DNA of 64,000 nucleotides from an uncultured Lachnospiraceae bacterium (GTDB taxonomy: Bacteria > Bacillota > Clostridia > Lachnospirales > Lachnospiraceae), in contig CANBFE010000003.1 of assembly GCA_947367855.1 (NCBI GenBank), positions 62,001 through 126,000 of the forward strand, read 5' to 3'. The translations under genes and the position numbers were made by a program. Shown here piece by piece: positions 43,588 to 52,754 of this stretch (positions are counted from its first letter, which is position 1; every line of letters starts with the position of its first letter). Under the pieces are notes generated by a model that was not told the DNA's origin, did no database searches, and saw nothing but the letters and a program-made list of their open reading frames with translations.

Positions 43588-44484
43588 TTATGATTCCGGA
43601 AAGAGAAGGTAGAGACAGAGTCTGCCGTCCCTGTACTCGGCGCGGATGCTTCCTCCCATCCGTTCAACTAAAGTCCTGGCGATAGACAGCCCCAGACCGG
43701 TGGACTTTCTGCCTGATTCCACGGTATAAAAGCGATCGAAAAGCCTGCCGGCCTGAACGGCGTTGAGGGCCTGGGCGCTGTTGGAGAAAACAATTTCACC
43801 TGTTTCGGACAGCCGGATCTCCAGATCACCGTCGCTGTATTTTACCGCATTCTGCAGAAGATTGGAAAACACCCGGCACAGGGCGGAGCGGTCCAGTCTT
43901 CTGCAGATTTTTGCTTCCGGGATCAGGATCCTGGGTTCGATACCTCTCTGATGCAGGACGGAATAGAAGGCGGCAATGCTTTCCTCCAGAACCTCCCCCA
44001 GAATCACGCGTTCCGGAGAGAGTACCTTTTCCCCGGACAGGATGACGGAATAGCGGAACAGTTCCTCTGTGAGCTGGGTCATCATCTGGGCCCTGTTTCT
44101 GATGATATGGGTATAGCGTCTGACCGTATCGGATTTTTCCTCTTTCTCCAGAAGATCCAGGTAGCCGAAGATGGCGGTGAGAGGCGTGCGCAGGTCATGG
44201 GAGATATTGGTGACGGCATTTTTAAGCTCCAGGTCTCCCTGCTGAAACCGGAGGCGCTGGGAGCGGAGCCTGCGCAGCTGCGTATTGACGGATGCAGCCA
44301 GGCTCCGCATATGTCTGTCCCGGCAGGAAATGTCAATGAGAGTGTTGGTATCCCCCATGAGTTTTTCCTCAAAGCCGCGCCGGATTTCTTCCGCGGCTTT
44401 TTGCAGGAGTATTATTTTGATTATCAAGATAACCAGGATAACGGCCAGGGCGCCGATGACGGTCCAGAGCAGGATAGTATTCAT
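43588..44484 (-). CDS. Sensor histidine kinase (BceS/lantibiotic-type) of an ABC-linked system
   Basis: 298 residues. There is one N-terminal membrane helix (about 5-28) and a short cytoplasmic linker with no extracytoplasmic sensor domain. The HisKA motif is NISHDLRTPLTAIFGYLDLL with H96, the N box is SNLLQNAVKYSDGDL, and the G box is GLGLSIARTLVERMGG. Kinases of this layout often sense flux through a partner ABC transporter. It is the third gene of a minus-strand unit, 100 bp after the permease. The probable response regulator is 5.3 kb upstream, beyond the surface protein gene. Confidence 0.9.
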   Translation of the reverse strand: MNTILLWTVIGALAVILVILIIKIILLQKAAEEIRRGFEEKLMGDTNTLIDISCRDRHMRSLAASVNTQLRRLRSQRLRFQQGDLELKNAVTNISHDLRTPLTAIFGYLDLLEKEEKSDTVRRYTHIIRNRAQMMTQLTEELFRYSVILSGEKVLSPERVILGEVLEESIAAFYSVLHQRGIEPRILIPEAKICRRLDRSALCRVFSNLLQNAVKYSDGDLEIRLSETGEIVFSNSAQALNAVQAGRLFDRFYTVESGRKSTGLGLSIARTLVERMGGSIRAEYRDGRLCLYLLFPES

Positions 44485-44586
44485 GCCGTGCCTCCCATCT
44501 GTTTTCTGCTGTGGCCTTTTCAGGGATTCATACAGGGACAGGCCGCAGTTTGATTTTCTGTTTTGTACAACGGGCCGCCGGAAAAT

Positions 44587-45420
44587 TCAGTTCAGGTTTT
44601 TCTTCCGGAAAAGGAAGATTCCTGCGGTTGTGGTGATCATTGTGATGGACAGGGAAGACAGAATCATCCGCAGGGGATGCAGCAGATTCAGTTCCGACAT
44701 CTGTATGCACTGTCCTGTGGGAAGAAAATCCGCCAGAAACTGGTAGATTTCCCGTTTCATTCCGGTGAGATAGTCCGGATTTGGCGTAGGAGGGGTGGTT
44801 TTCATGCCCTCTTCCGCAGTAATAATGATATTGTTGACGAATTCCGGCTGCTGCAGGCACTGATAAAGGAAGGAGCCCAGGAACAGAAGAACGAAAAAGA
44901 ACAGCAGGGATCCGACTTCCGCAAGGGCCTTATGGGAGACCAGCATGCCGATAAAGGTGTAGACGGCGGAAAAGGCGGCCAGGTAGCAGATACTCACTAC
45001 TAAATACAGCAAAACGCCAGTGCCCATTTTCAGGAAACCCAGTGTGGGAACGCCCACCAGCCCGCCGATCAGCCATACGGACAGCAGCAGCACAGAGGAT
45101 AAGAAGCTGACGATCAGATTGGACAAATAGATGGCGGGACGGGTATGGCCCACAATGAGTTTATTCCGCAGGGTGCCTTCGCTGTATTCCGGGCCCAGAA
45201 ACATGCCCGTGACCAGGGAGCAGAACATGCCGATCAACAGGGCATACTGAAAATAATAACGGTCTAAAGAATAATTGTACTCTGCCATGGCGGAAGAGGT
45301 TGCCTGTCGGCAGCCGTTCAGGATATAAAAAATAGAGTAGACCAACAGGACAACCATGGCCCCCCACAATATTTTGTCTTTTTTCAGCCGGTTTAAATCG
45401 GCGGATAATAATTTTCGCAT
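44587..45420 (-). CDS. ABC-2 type permease of a peptide-antibiotic type exporter
   Basis: 277 residues with six membrane helices (first at about 18-36) and a large loop after helix 5 (QPEFVNNIIITAEEGMKTTP). The GPEYSEGTLRNKLIVGHTRP coupling segment is typical of BcrB/ABC-2 permeases. A ribosome site AAAGGAG precedes its ATG on the - strand. It works with the ATPase encoded just upstream. Confidence 0.87.
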   Translation of the reverse strand: MRKLLSADLNRLKKDKILWGAMVVLLVYSIFYILNGCRQATSSAMAEYNYSLDRYYFQYALLIGMFCSLVTGMFLGPEYSEGTLRNKLIVGHTRPAIYLSNLIVSFLSSVLLLSVWLIGGLVGVPTLGFLKMGTGVLLYLVVSICYLAAFSAVYTFIGMLVSHKALAEVGSLLFFFVLLFLGSFLYQCLQQPEFVNNIIITAEEGMKTTPPTPNPDYLTGMKREIYQFLADFLPTGQCIQMSELNLLHPLRMILSSLSITMITTTAGIFLFRKKNLN

Positions 45421-45476
45421 ATCGTTTTCTCCTTTTTTCTGAAATATACCGGGAATGGATTCCGGAGGAACGGATA

Positions 45477-46409
45477 TTATCTGCCGGAACCGCTGTCGGA
45501 GTGGGCTTTGCTGCTCACCAGGCTCATGTAATAGCTTTCCAGACTTTCATCCCGCTCCTGCATGGAAATGATTTCGCAGTGTTCCTTTTCCAGGGCGGAG
45601 GCCAGCTGGGATACATTGAACTTTGCAAACACATCGGCCTCTGTGGCTGAGTGGATTTCATAGTCCATATTTTTACTTTCCAGAACCCGGACCAGAGCCG
45701 CGGTATCGCTTACCGTCACATGGACGCATTTCCGGCAGGCGTTTTCCAGTTCCTCAGCGCTCATTTCCTTCAGGATTCGCCCGCCGTCGATAAAGCCGTA
45801 GTGGGTGGCCAGTCTGGAAAGCTCATCCAGGATATGACTTGAAATCAGGACGGTGATCTGCCGCTCCTGGTTCAGCTTCAGGATCAGTTCCCGCATTTCG
45901 ATAATGCCCTGGGGATCCAGGCCGTTTACGGGTTCGTCCAGGACCAGGAAATCGGGATCTCCGGCTAACGCCACGGCAATGCCCAGACGCTGCCGCATGC
46001 CCAGGGAGAAGTTTCCGGCCTTTTTCTTTCCCGTGTCCGCCAGGCCCACCAGATGCAGGGTATCCTGGATGCCCTCAAAGGACGGAAGACCCAGAATGCG
46101 GTATTGATGCTTCATGTTTTCCTCGGCGGTCATGTTCAGAAAAATGGAGGGCGTTTCTACAATGGCGCCGATTCGCCTGCGGGCTTTGGAGATCTGTTTT
46201 TGGGTGTTTTGGATGCCGTACAGATTGTAGCTTCCGGAGGACGGGTTCTGAAGCCCGCAGATCAGCCGGATCAGGGTGGTCTTGCCTGCGCCGTTTTTGC
46301 CTACGAATCCGTAGATTGCCCCTTTGGGGACCCGCATGGACAGGCCGTTTAATGCCTTGAAATGTCCGTAGCTCTTGCCCAGGGCATTTGTCTCTAATAC
46401 ATAGTCCAT
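45477..46409 (-). CDS. ABC transporter ATP-binding protein, BcrA type
   Basis: 310 residues. Walker A GKNGAGKTTL, signature FSLGMRQRLG, Walker B FLVLDEPVNGLDP and switch His in ISSHILDELS. A C-terminal extension of about 80 residues (SAEELENACRKCVHVTVSDT, then YEIHSATEADVFAKF) is typical of BcrA-family ATPases that confer resistance to peptide antibiotics. First gene of the ABC-permease-kinase unit. AAAGGAG precedes ATG 46409. Confidence 0.92.
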   Translation of the reverse strand: MDYVLETNALGKSYGHFKALNGLSMRVPKGAIYGFVGKNGAGKTTLIRLICGLQNPSSGSYNLYGIQNTQKQISKARRRIGAIVETPSIFLNMTAEENMKHQYRILGLPSFEGIQDTLHLVGLADTGKKKAGNFSLGMRQRLGIAVALAGDPDFLVLDEPVNGLDPQGIIEMRELILKLNQERQITVLISSHILDELSRLATHYGFIDGGRILKEMSAEELENACRKCVHVTVSDTAALVRVLESKNMDYEIHSATEADVFAKFNVSQLASALEKEHCEIISMQERDESLESYYMSLVSSKAHSDSGSGR

Positions 46410-46625
46410 AATATTTTTCTCCTTTCATGCTGCTGAAAGAATTTTACCCGCATATAGTAAAGAATACCATAAAGAAAACAGTATGGAAATGGTAAAGATT
46501 TTTGCGAAAAGAAGGAAATTTAACTTGCCAAAACCGTCCGGGTATAGTAGCATGATAATACTTGTCCCTGAATGTCGGGGCAGTTGTTTCAAGTGGTTTT
46601 GCATCAGGAAAAGGAGAAAAATTGA

Positions 46626-49600
46626 ATGAAGAAAAGAAAAAAGCAGGTAGTGTCAGTTTTGCTGAGTATTTGTTTGTTTCTGGCTATGCTGCCTGCAGCG
46701 GCCCTGGCAGCTGAGGGGGATGTGGCCTATCGGTACTGGGATGGAGGCGCCTGGCAGACCGGGACACTGCCTTCCGGTACATACACAACCGTTCAGAGCA
46801 GCGATGTGAACTTGGGCGAAGACGGGAAGGAAACCTGGTATGTTGTCAGCGGAGAAGTTTCTATAAATAATTATGTAGAGGGCAGCGGGCTTACGGATAC
46901 GCTTTTTGTCAGGGGGACGGTTCATCTGGTCTTAATGGACGGCTCCATATTGAACTGTGGGCGCATTGTTACCAGAGCCAACAGCAGCCTGTATATCCAT
47001 GCCCAGTCTGACGGTGAATCCATGGGTAAACTGAAGGCAGGAGGAGGTATAGGCGAAGATGCCAGTGAGGATGTCAATGTAAATATTGTCATATACGGCG
47101 GCAGTATAGAAGGCGGAGCCGGAGCCGTTCCGGTTATAGGGGGCTATCAGGGGGGGTATACCGTTACTGCTTATGACAGCGTGCTAACATTGCTGAACGA
47201 GAGGGGCGGCCCCGGCATTTCTGCGGATGATGTCATTCTTCAGGGATGCAGGGTAAATGTTCATTCTACACAGCACAACGGAATTTACGGAAAAAACAGC
47301 ATAACACTGACAGGCGGAGAAGCGACAATACTGTCAGATACTTCTAACGGGATCTATTCTCCTGGAGATGTCTCGATAAGCGGCAGCACGGTGAATGTAA
47401 CTGCCGGAGACGGAATGGAAAATACCTGCGGTATACTTGCTGGAGGAAATCTTATAATTGAGAATCAGGCAAAGGTAGAGGTGGAAAATAAAGGTACGGC
47501 AGCGGCAATGGAAGGGGCGGCGGGCATTACCGTCAGCGCCAGTGAGGTAACGAGCACATCCGATATAAGCAACGGAATCCTGACACAAGGCGTCATCAGA
47601 ATCACTGACGGAGCAAATGTGTCTGCATCCGGGGCATATCCCTCCATATGGACGAGAGCCGGAGTGGAGATTGACGGAAGTACGGTAAACCTTTCCGGAC
47701 AAAGCGACGGGATCTGGACACCGGGCGGCGGTATCAGCATTTGTAACGGCTCAGAAGTGACGGCAAATGTAACCGGGGGAGCACTGGCTGCGGGGGGAGG
47801 AAATATTACGGTCAGCGGCAGCCAGGCCAGTCTGTCTTCGGAGAATGGCAACGGGATGTATGCAGGGGCAGGGGCGATAGAGATCACTGATGGCTCCAAC
47901 GTTACGGCATCCGGAAAAAACCCGGCTCTTTTTGCGGATTCGGGCATTACCGTCAGCGGCAGCAGGGTACAGGCTGAGTCCGGGGATGATGTGGGAATCT
48001 ATTCCCCCGGAAGCGCGGTGATTACAGACAGTGTGGTTACGGCAAGGGGCGGTAATTCAGGCAAGGACATTCTGGTCAGGACAAAAGACGGATCTGCGGT
48101 TTCCGGTTCCTGGGTGGACGGAACCTACGGCGACAGTTTTGCTTCGGTGGAGAATACCATGTCTGTTGGGAACGGTATTGCTGCGGTGACCGGAGCGGCA
48201 GCGGTTCCCCAGGATGTTACGCTGCCTCAGGGAACGCAGATCATTATTCCGGAGGGCGGCAGTCTGAAAATAAAGGATAATGTGATCATTACCTCTCTGC
48301 CTTCCGGGGAAGATACAGTGGTTGATGAAAACGGAAATATTGAACTGCCCGGCGGCGCCGTTTTGACGGTGGACGGAAATCAGATTACGGTTCCGGCGGA
48401 GGGAGGTTCGGTGAATTTGGGTGGTGATGTGAATGTAGGTCCGACACCGGAACCGACAAGCGAACCGACGGCGGAGCCCACAGGCAGCCCGACACCGGAA
48501 CCGACGGCGGAGCCCACAGGCAGTCCGACACCGGAACCGACGGCGGAGCCCACAGACAGTCCGACACCGGAACCTACAGCGGAGCCCACAGGCAGCCCGA
48601 CACCGGAACCTACAGCGGAGCCCACAGGCAGACCGACACCGGAACCCACAAGCGAACCGACACCGGAACCTACAGCGGAGCCCACAGGCAGCCCGACACC
48701 GGAACCCACAGCGGAGCCCACAGCAGAACCCACGAGTAGTCCTACGGCGGAGCCTACAGCAGAACCTGATCCTACGCCAGGCCCCACCCATAATCATAAC
48801 TGGTCCGGAGCATGGAAGAGCGACGCTGTCTGCCATTGGCATGACTGTATTGCGGAAGGCTGCGATATTACTGAAAACAGCAGAAAGGCCGGTTATGGGG
48901 AACATATTCCGGGAGACTGGATAATAGACAGACAGCCTGACGTGGAGAAGGCCGGAAGCAGACACAGGCAGTGTGTTGTCTGCGGATATGTTACGGAAAC
49001 CGATGAAATTCCTGCTTCAGGCAGCCAGGAAGGCAGCGGGGATCCTTTTATCCGGAACGATGCAGGGGAAAAGGGATGGGATGCGGTAAAAGCAGCAGTG
49101 CAGAATGCAGCGGAGAGCAGCACTGTGGAGATTGTTATGAACGGGGCTGTTCTTGTTCCAGGGGAGATACTGGATATTGTCAAAGGCAGGGATATTACAC
49201 TTGTCTTCGACATGGGAGACGGCGTTGTGTGGATTGTGAACGGGAAGCAGGTTACTGCGGATAAAGCAGGAAACATCAATTTTTCTGTCAACAAGGATTT
49301 GGGGGGGATCCCTGAGGATATGGCGCGGAATGTGGCGGCAGGGAATTCCTATCGGCAGTTCACTTTGTTCCACAACGGAGATTTTGGATTTACAGCAACA
49401 CTCCTTCTCAGCCTGGGGAAGGAGAACCAGGGATGCCAGGCAGTGCTGTACTATTACAACAGAGAGACGGGAAGACCGGAAACTGTGGGGAGGAGTCTGA
49501 TATCGGACACCGGAACCGCAGGATTTATGTTTACCCATGCCTCTGATTATATGGTTGTAATCGAAAGGGGCCAGGATGACAATTCCCAGGCTGAAAGTGG

Positions 49601-49760
49601 CCAGGAAAATAAGAGGCCGGATACCGATAGGGGAACGGCGCTGGCCAGTCCGGCTACCGGAGATACACAGTTTATATGGCTGGCAGTCTACAGTTTCGCG
49701 GCGATTCTGGCAGGCCTGGGAATCTTTTTCATGACAGGAAGGGGACGTCGCCGGAGATAG
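46626..49760 (+). CDS. Sortase-anchored surface protein with beta-helix and Pro/Thr-repeat stalk
   Basis: 1,044 residues. The signal peptide runs to about residue 28 (LAMLPAAALAA). Residues about 60-560 are Gly/Asp/Asn-rich strand repeats (NGIYGKNSITLTGGEATILS, GDVSISGSTVNVTAGDGM), suggesting a right-handed beta-helix. Residues about 602-718 are PTPEPTAEPTGS-type repeats forming a stalk. Then comes a His/Cys pair module (HWHDC, CVVCG) frequent in Lachnospiraceae surface proteins. The C-terminus has the variant sortase motif SPATGD (1008-1013), a membrane helix and an Arg tail. It sits antisense between a response regulator and its probable ABC/kinase genes, and its stop is 1 bp from the convergent regulator's stop. 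Adhesin or glycan-binding roles are inferences. Confidence 0.88.
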   Translation: MKKRKKQVVSVLLSICLFLAMLPAAALAAEGDVAYRYWDGGAWQTGTLPSGTYTTVQSSDVNLGEDGKETWYVVSGEVSINNYVEGSGLTDTLFVRGTVHLVLMDGSILNCGRIVTRANSSLYIHAQSDGESMGKLKAGGGIGEDASEDVNVNIVIYGGSIEGGAGAVPVIGGYQGGYTVTAYDSVLTLLNERGGPGISADDVILQGCRVNVHSTQHNGIYGKNSITLTGGEATILSDTSNGIYSPGDVSISGSTVNVTAGDGMENTCGILAGGNLIIENQAKVEVENKGTAAAMEGAAGITVSASEVTSTSDISNGILTQGVIRITDGANVSASGAYPSIWTRAGVEIDGSTVNLSGQSDGIWTPGGGISICNGSEVTANVTGGALAAGGGNITVSGSQASLSSENGNGMYAGAGAIEITDGSNVTASGKNPALFADSGITVSGSRVQAESGDDVGIYSPGSAVITDSVVTARGGNSGKDILVRTKDGSAVSGSWVDGTYGDSFASVENTMSVGNGIAAVTGAAAVPQDVTLPQGTQIIIPEGGSLKIKDNVIITSLPSGEDTVVDENGNIELPGGAVLTVDGNQITVPAEGGSVNLGGDVNVGPTPEPTSEPTAEPTGSPTPEPTAEPTGSPTPEPTAEPTDSPTPEPTAEPTGSPTPEPTAEPTGRPTPEPTSEPTPEPTAEPTGSPTPEPTAEPTAEPTSSPTAEPTAEPDPTPGPTHNHNWSGAWKSDAVCHWHDCIAEGCDITENSRKAGYGEHIPGDWIIDRQPDVEKAGSRHRQCVVCGYVTETDEIPASGSQEGSGDPFIRNDAGEKGWDAVKAAVQNAAESSTVEIVMNGAVLVPGEILDIVKGRDITLVFDMGDGVVWIVNGKQVTADKAGNINFSVNKDLGGIPEDMARNVAAGNSYRQFTLFHNGDFGFTATLLLSLGKENQGCQAVLYYYNRETGRPETVGRSLISDTGTAGFMFTHASDYMVVIERGQDDNSQAESGQENKRPDTDRGTALASPATGDTQFIWLAVYSFAAILAGLGIFFMTGRGRRRR
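48436..48770 (+). repeat. 36-bp tandem repeats coding for the Pro/Thr/Glu stalk
   Basis: About nine degenerate units of roughly 36 bp, encoding (PTGSPTPEPTAE), with shorter 18- and 24-bp variants. Neighbouring units are nearly identical at the DNA level, so copy-number changes by slippage or recombination are likely. Confidence 0.85.
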
Positions 49761-49761
49761 G

Positions 49762-50469
49762 CTAACGCAGCTCAGCATTTTTTGTCTCTTCCCGCATTTT
49801 AAAGCCGATGCCCCAGACAGCCTCGATATAGTCCTTTCCGTCAGCTTCCCGGAGCTTCCGGCGGAGATTGCTGACATGCATTTTCAGGGAACTGTCCGTG
49901 CAGTCCGGGGTATCCTCGCTGATGCGGTCCAACAGCAGAGATTTGGTGATGACCTGGGAGGGATTCCGAAGGAGGATCTTTAAGATAGCATACTCGGTCC
50001 GGGTCAGATGGACTTCACTGCCGGATGCAGTTACCGTGCGGGTATCCGAATCCAGGGACAGGCCGCCGAAGGTCAGGACAGGGGAAGCGGCGGAAGCGGG
50101 ACGGAGGCGCAGCTGTACGGCGATCCGTGCAAGAAGTTCCCTTGTGTCGAAGGGCTTGGTGATGTAGTCAACGGCGCCGTCCAGGAGCAGCTTCACCTTG
50201 CCGGGCACATCGGTTTTGGCACTGAGTACAATGACGGGGATGCCGCCGCAGCGCTGTGTCTCCGAAAGCTGCGCCAATACCTCCTCACCGCTTAAGCCCG
50301 GCAGCATTAAATCCAGAAGGATAAGGTCGGGCCGGGCGGGACCGGACAGATACAGAAGGGCTTCCGTTCCGGAATAAGCCCGCGAAACGCCATACCCCTC
50401 CAGGGAGAGGGTTTCTTCCAGTACATTTCCGATATGCACATCATCGTCTACGATCAAGATCTTTTTCAA
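49762..50469 (-). CDS. OmpR-family response regulator
   Basis: 235 residues from TTG 50469, with GGGAGGAAA 9 bases upstream and the family start KKILIVDDDVHIGN. The receiver acid residues are D8-D10 and the phospho-acceptor is D53 in LILLDLMLPGLSGEEV. The C-terminal winged helix contains LTRTEYAILKILLRNPSQVI, then DSSLKMHVSNLRRKL. It is the likely partner of the kinase at 43588-44484 and regulator of the BcrA-type transporter, though the big surface gene separates them on the opposite strand. Its stop lies 1 bp from that gene's stop, with no terminator visible between. Confidence 0.9.
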   Translation of the reverse strand: MKKILIVDDDVHIGNVLEETLSLEGYGVSRAYSGTEALLYLSGPARPDLILLDLMLPGLSGEEVLAQLSETQRCGGIPVIVLSAKTDVPGKVKLLLDGAVDYITKPFDTRELLARIAVQLRLRPASAASPVLTFGGLSLDSDTRTVTASGSEVHLTRTEYAILKILLRNPSQVITKSLLLDRISEDTPDCTDSSLKMHVSNLRRKLREADGKDYIEAVWGIGFKMREETKNAELR

Positions 50470-50545
50470 GGATAATTTCCTCCCGCTTGTGAATACCAAC
50501 AAAACCATCCGTCAGCGACGGCATGGAATCATGATTATGAGGGAC

Positions 50546-50574
50546 ATTATAAGGGAAGCCGCCAGTGAAGTCAA
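50546..50574 (-). promoter_or_regulatory. Near-consensus promoter of the response regulator
   Basis: On -: TTGACT (50574-50569), 17-bp spacer, TATAAT (50551-50546). A short leader hairpin (CCGTC-GCT-GACGG) follows before TTG 50469. Confidence 0.75.
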
Positions 50575-50917
50575 GAGTCCGGGAAGGGGCTTCTATGCGA
50601 ATCAGTGTTCCTTGCATGGATGTAGCTGTCTGTTATTCTAAAGGGATGGAAGTGAATCACTGGAGAGCAAATATTTTTATGGTAAGACGCAGAATACAGG
50701 ATGAAATAATAGAAAATATTTTTGGGCCGTATTAATTATATACCTTAACACAAAATGAAAGAAAAGTCTACTCTTTTTTTCATAAACTGTTAAAATATTT
50801 CTTGTACCCATAATCCTTTGGACAGGCCATCCGAAGGAGCAGGCAGACTCCGGCGCCGGAGATTTTGGGCAGATATTATACGGAAAGGACTTTCAAAGAG
50901 GAAGGGAGACCAGAGAA
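50575..50917. other. AT-rich gap between divergent genes
   Basis: About 340 bp without a supported gene. It must contain the promoter for the ABC-2 operon on +; an AT-rich stretch around 50690-50810 is the likely place, but no clean hexamer pair could be fixed. GGAAGGGAG precedes the ABC ATPase ATG at 50918. Confidence 0.35.
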
Positions 50918-51892
50918 ATGATCGAATTTAAGGAGGTAAGCAAAACTTACCGGGTGGCAAAGCGGCAGTCGGGAATGGGAAATGCGGTGAAATCTTTTTT
51001 CTCCAGAGAGTATAAAATCATCCGCGCTCTGCAGGAGGTGAGCTTTACGGTCCGGGACGGGGAGATGGTCGGATACATTGGTCCCAACGGGGCGGGTAAG
51101 AGCACTACCATCAAAATCATGTGCGGGGTGCTGACACCGGAAAGCGGCGAGTGTGTGGTGGACGGAAGAGTGCCTTACAGGGAACGTGTGGCCCATGTGC
51201 GGAACATCGGCGTGGTGTTCGGTCAGCGAAGCCAGCTGTGGTGGGATGTGCCCGTGATGGACAGCTTTGATCTGATCAGGGACATTTACCGGGTGGACGG
51301 AAATACCTACCGGAGGAATGTGAAGGAGCTGACGGAACTTCTGGATCTGGGAGAAATCCTGCAGACGCCTGTGAGGACTTTAAGCCTGGGGCAGAGGATG
51401 CGGTGCGAGATAGCGGCCTCCCTGCTCCATGATCCCAGGGTGCTCTTTCTGGACGAGCCCACTATCGGACTGGATGCGGTGTCCAAACTGGCGGTGCGGA
51501 AATTCATCCGGGAGCTGAATGCCAGAAAGGGGACAACGATTGTCCTGACCACCCATGACATGCAGGATATCGAGGCCCTGACGGAGCGGATTCTGCTGAT
51601 CGGCAGAGGGCGGATTCTGCTGGACGGAAAGCTCTCCGATGTGAAAAAGCAGATATCCGAGCGCAAGACCATGGTGATTACCTATCAGGGGGAGGCTCCT
51701 GTCCTGAGAGAGGGAATGAAACTGGTGGAGGCCGGGAAGGGACGGATGACGGTGAGCTTTGAGCCGTCGGAGAACCCGGTGCCCGGTGTGATTGCCTATT
51801 TTGCCGCAAATACAGGCCTTCTGGACGTGTCGGTGTCGGACATTACCACGGAGGAGATGGTGGCGCAGATGTATAAGGAGTACAATCTATGA
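50918..51892 (+). CDS. ABC transporter ATP-binding protein (YadG-like ABC-2 family)
   Basis: 324 residues. An N-terminal extension with a basic loop (KRQSGMGNAVKSFFSREYKI) precedes Walker A GPNGAGKSTT, followed by GQRSQLWWDVP, which is diagnostic for the subgroup that pairs with ABC2_membrane_6 permeases. The signature LSLGQRMRCE, Walker B FLDEPTIGLDAV and switch His in TTHDMQDIE follow, then a C-terminal about 80-residue domain. Substrate unknown. The stop overlaps the next start (ATGA). Confidence 0.92.
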   Translation: MIEFKEVSKTYRVAKRQSGMGNAVKSFFSREYKIIRALQEVSFTVRDGEMVGYIGPNGAGKSTTIKIMCGVLTPESGECVVDGRVPYRERVAHVRNIGVVFGQRSQLWWDVPVMDSFDLIRDIYRVDGNTYRRNVKELTELLDLGEILQTPVRTLSLGQRMRCEIAASLLHDPRVLFLDEPTIGLDAVSKLAVRKFIRELNARKGTTIVLTTHDMQDIEALTERILLIGRGRILLDGKLSDVKKQISERKTMVITYQGEAPVLREGMKLVEAGKGRMTVSFEPSENPVPGVIAYFAANTGLLDVSVSDITTEEMVAQMYKEYNL

Positions 51893-52704
51893 CAAAAGAA
51901 TTGAAGGTGTATTTTTCCATGTTCCGAATTCGGTTCAACTACAACCTGCAGTACAGGGCGGTTGTTCTGGGGGCTGTTTTAAAAGGATTTCTGTGGGCCA
52001 TGATGGAAGTTCTGGGTTATCTGGCCATTTACCGGATGGGCGGGGACGGACTGCCCATGGAGCTTTCCCGGACGGTGAGCTATGTGTGGGCCCATGAGTC
52101 CTTTATTGTTCTTTTTTCGGTGGTTTTCGGGGACGGAGAGATTTTCTCCGCCATCCGCTCCGGTGAGGTGGTGTATGACCTGGCCAGGCCGGTGGGGCTG
52201 TACGGAAGATGGTATTGCCAGTCGGCCTCAAACCGTCTCTCTTTTGCTTTGGTGAACTGTCTTCCGGTATTGATTCTGGGGGCGCTGATGCCGAAGCCCT
52301 ACGGTCTGACCCTGCCCGGTTCGGCGGCACAGGTGTTCCTGTTCCTGGTGTCTGCCCTGCTGGCCTTCGGGGTGACGGTGGCTATGGCCATGCTGATGTA
52401 TGTGTCTTTGTTTTATTTTATTTCCCAGAGGGGAATCCGGATTATGGTCAGGGTGGTGACTTCCTTTTTCTCCGGAGGCGTGGTGCCGCTGCCCTTTTTT
52501 CCGGAGCCAATCCGCAGGGTAGCGGAGCTGCTGCCCTTTGGCTCCATGCGGAATATGCCCCTGCAGATATTCTGCGGAAATATAAACGGGAGCCAGGCCC
52601 TTCGGGGAATCGGGCTGCAGATCTTCTGGCTGTGGGCCATGGTTTTCCTGGGATGGCTTGCCATGAGGAGGGCCACGGGGAAGGTGGTTTCCTTCGGCGG
52701 GTGA
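51889..52704 (+). CDS. ABC-2 family transporter permease (ABC2_membrane_6 type), subunit 1
   Basis: 271 residues with six membrane helices and an SGEVVYDLARPVGLYGRWYC segment, typical of the DUF990-related permease family. It starts 4 bp inside the ATPase gene. Together with the next gene it makes a heterodimeric permease. Confidence 0.88.
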   Translation: MTKELKVYFSMFRIRFNYNLQYRAVVLGAVLKGFLWAMMEVLGYLAIYRMGGDGLPMELSRTVSYVWAHESFIVLFSVVFGDGEIFSAIRSGEVVYDLARPVGLYGRWYCQSASNRLSFALVNCLPVLILGALMPKPYGLTLPGSAAQVFLFLVSALLAFGVTVAMAMLMYVSLFYFISQRGIRIMVRVVTSFFSGGVVPLPFFPEPIRRVAELLPFGSMRNMPLQIFCGNINGSQALRGIGLQIFWLWAMVFLGWLAMRRATGKVVSFGG

Positions 52705-52754
52705 GCAGCAGAGGATGTGCCGGAGCGAAGGCGGAAAGGAAGGGATCAAAACAA

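Noticed and set aside
47334..48050. CRISPR array suggested by regular repeats
   Set aside because: The repeats here are degenerate coding repeats of a beta-helix in one frame, not identical repeats with unique spacers. No cas genes in the window.
48057..48965. Minus-strand frames over the surface-protein repeats (Arg/Cys-rich or Gly/Ser/Val-rich repeats)
   Set aside because: Products of the tandem repeat read backwards. They have no start signals, and the + frame has signal peptide and sortase motif.
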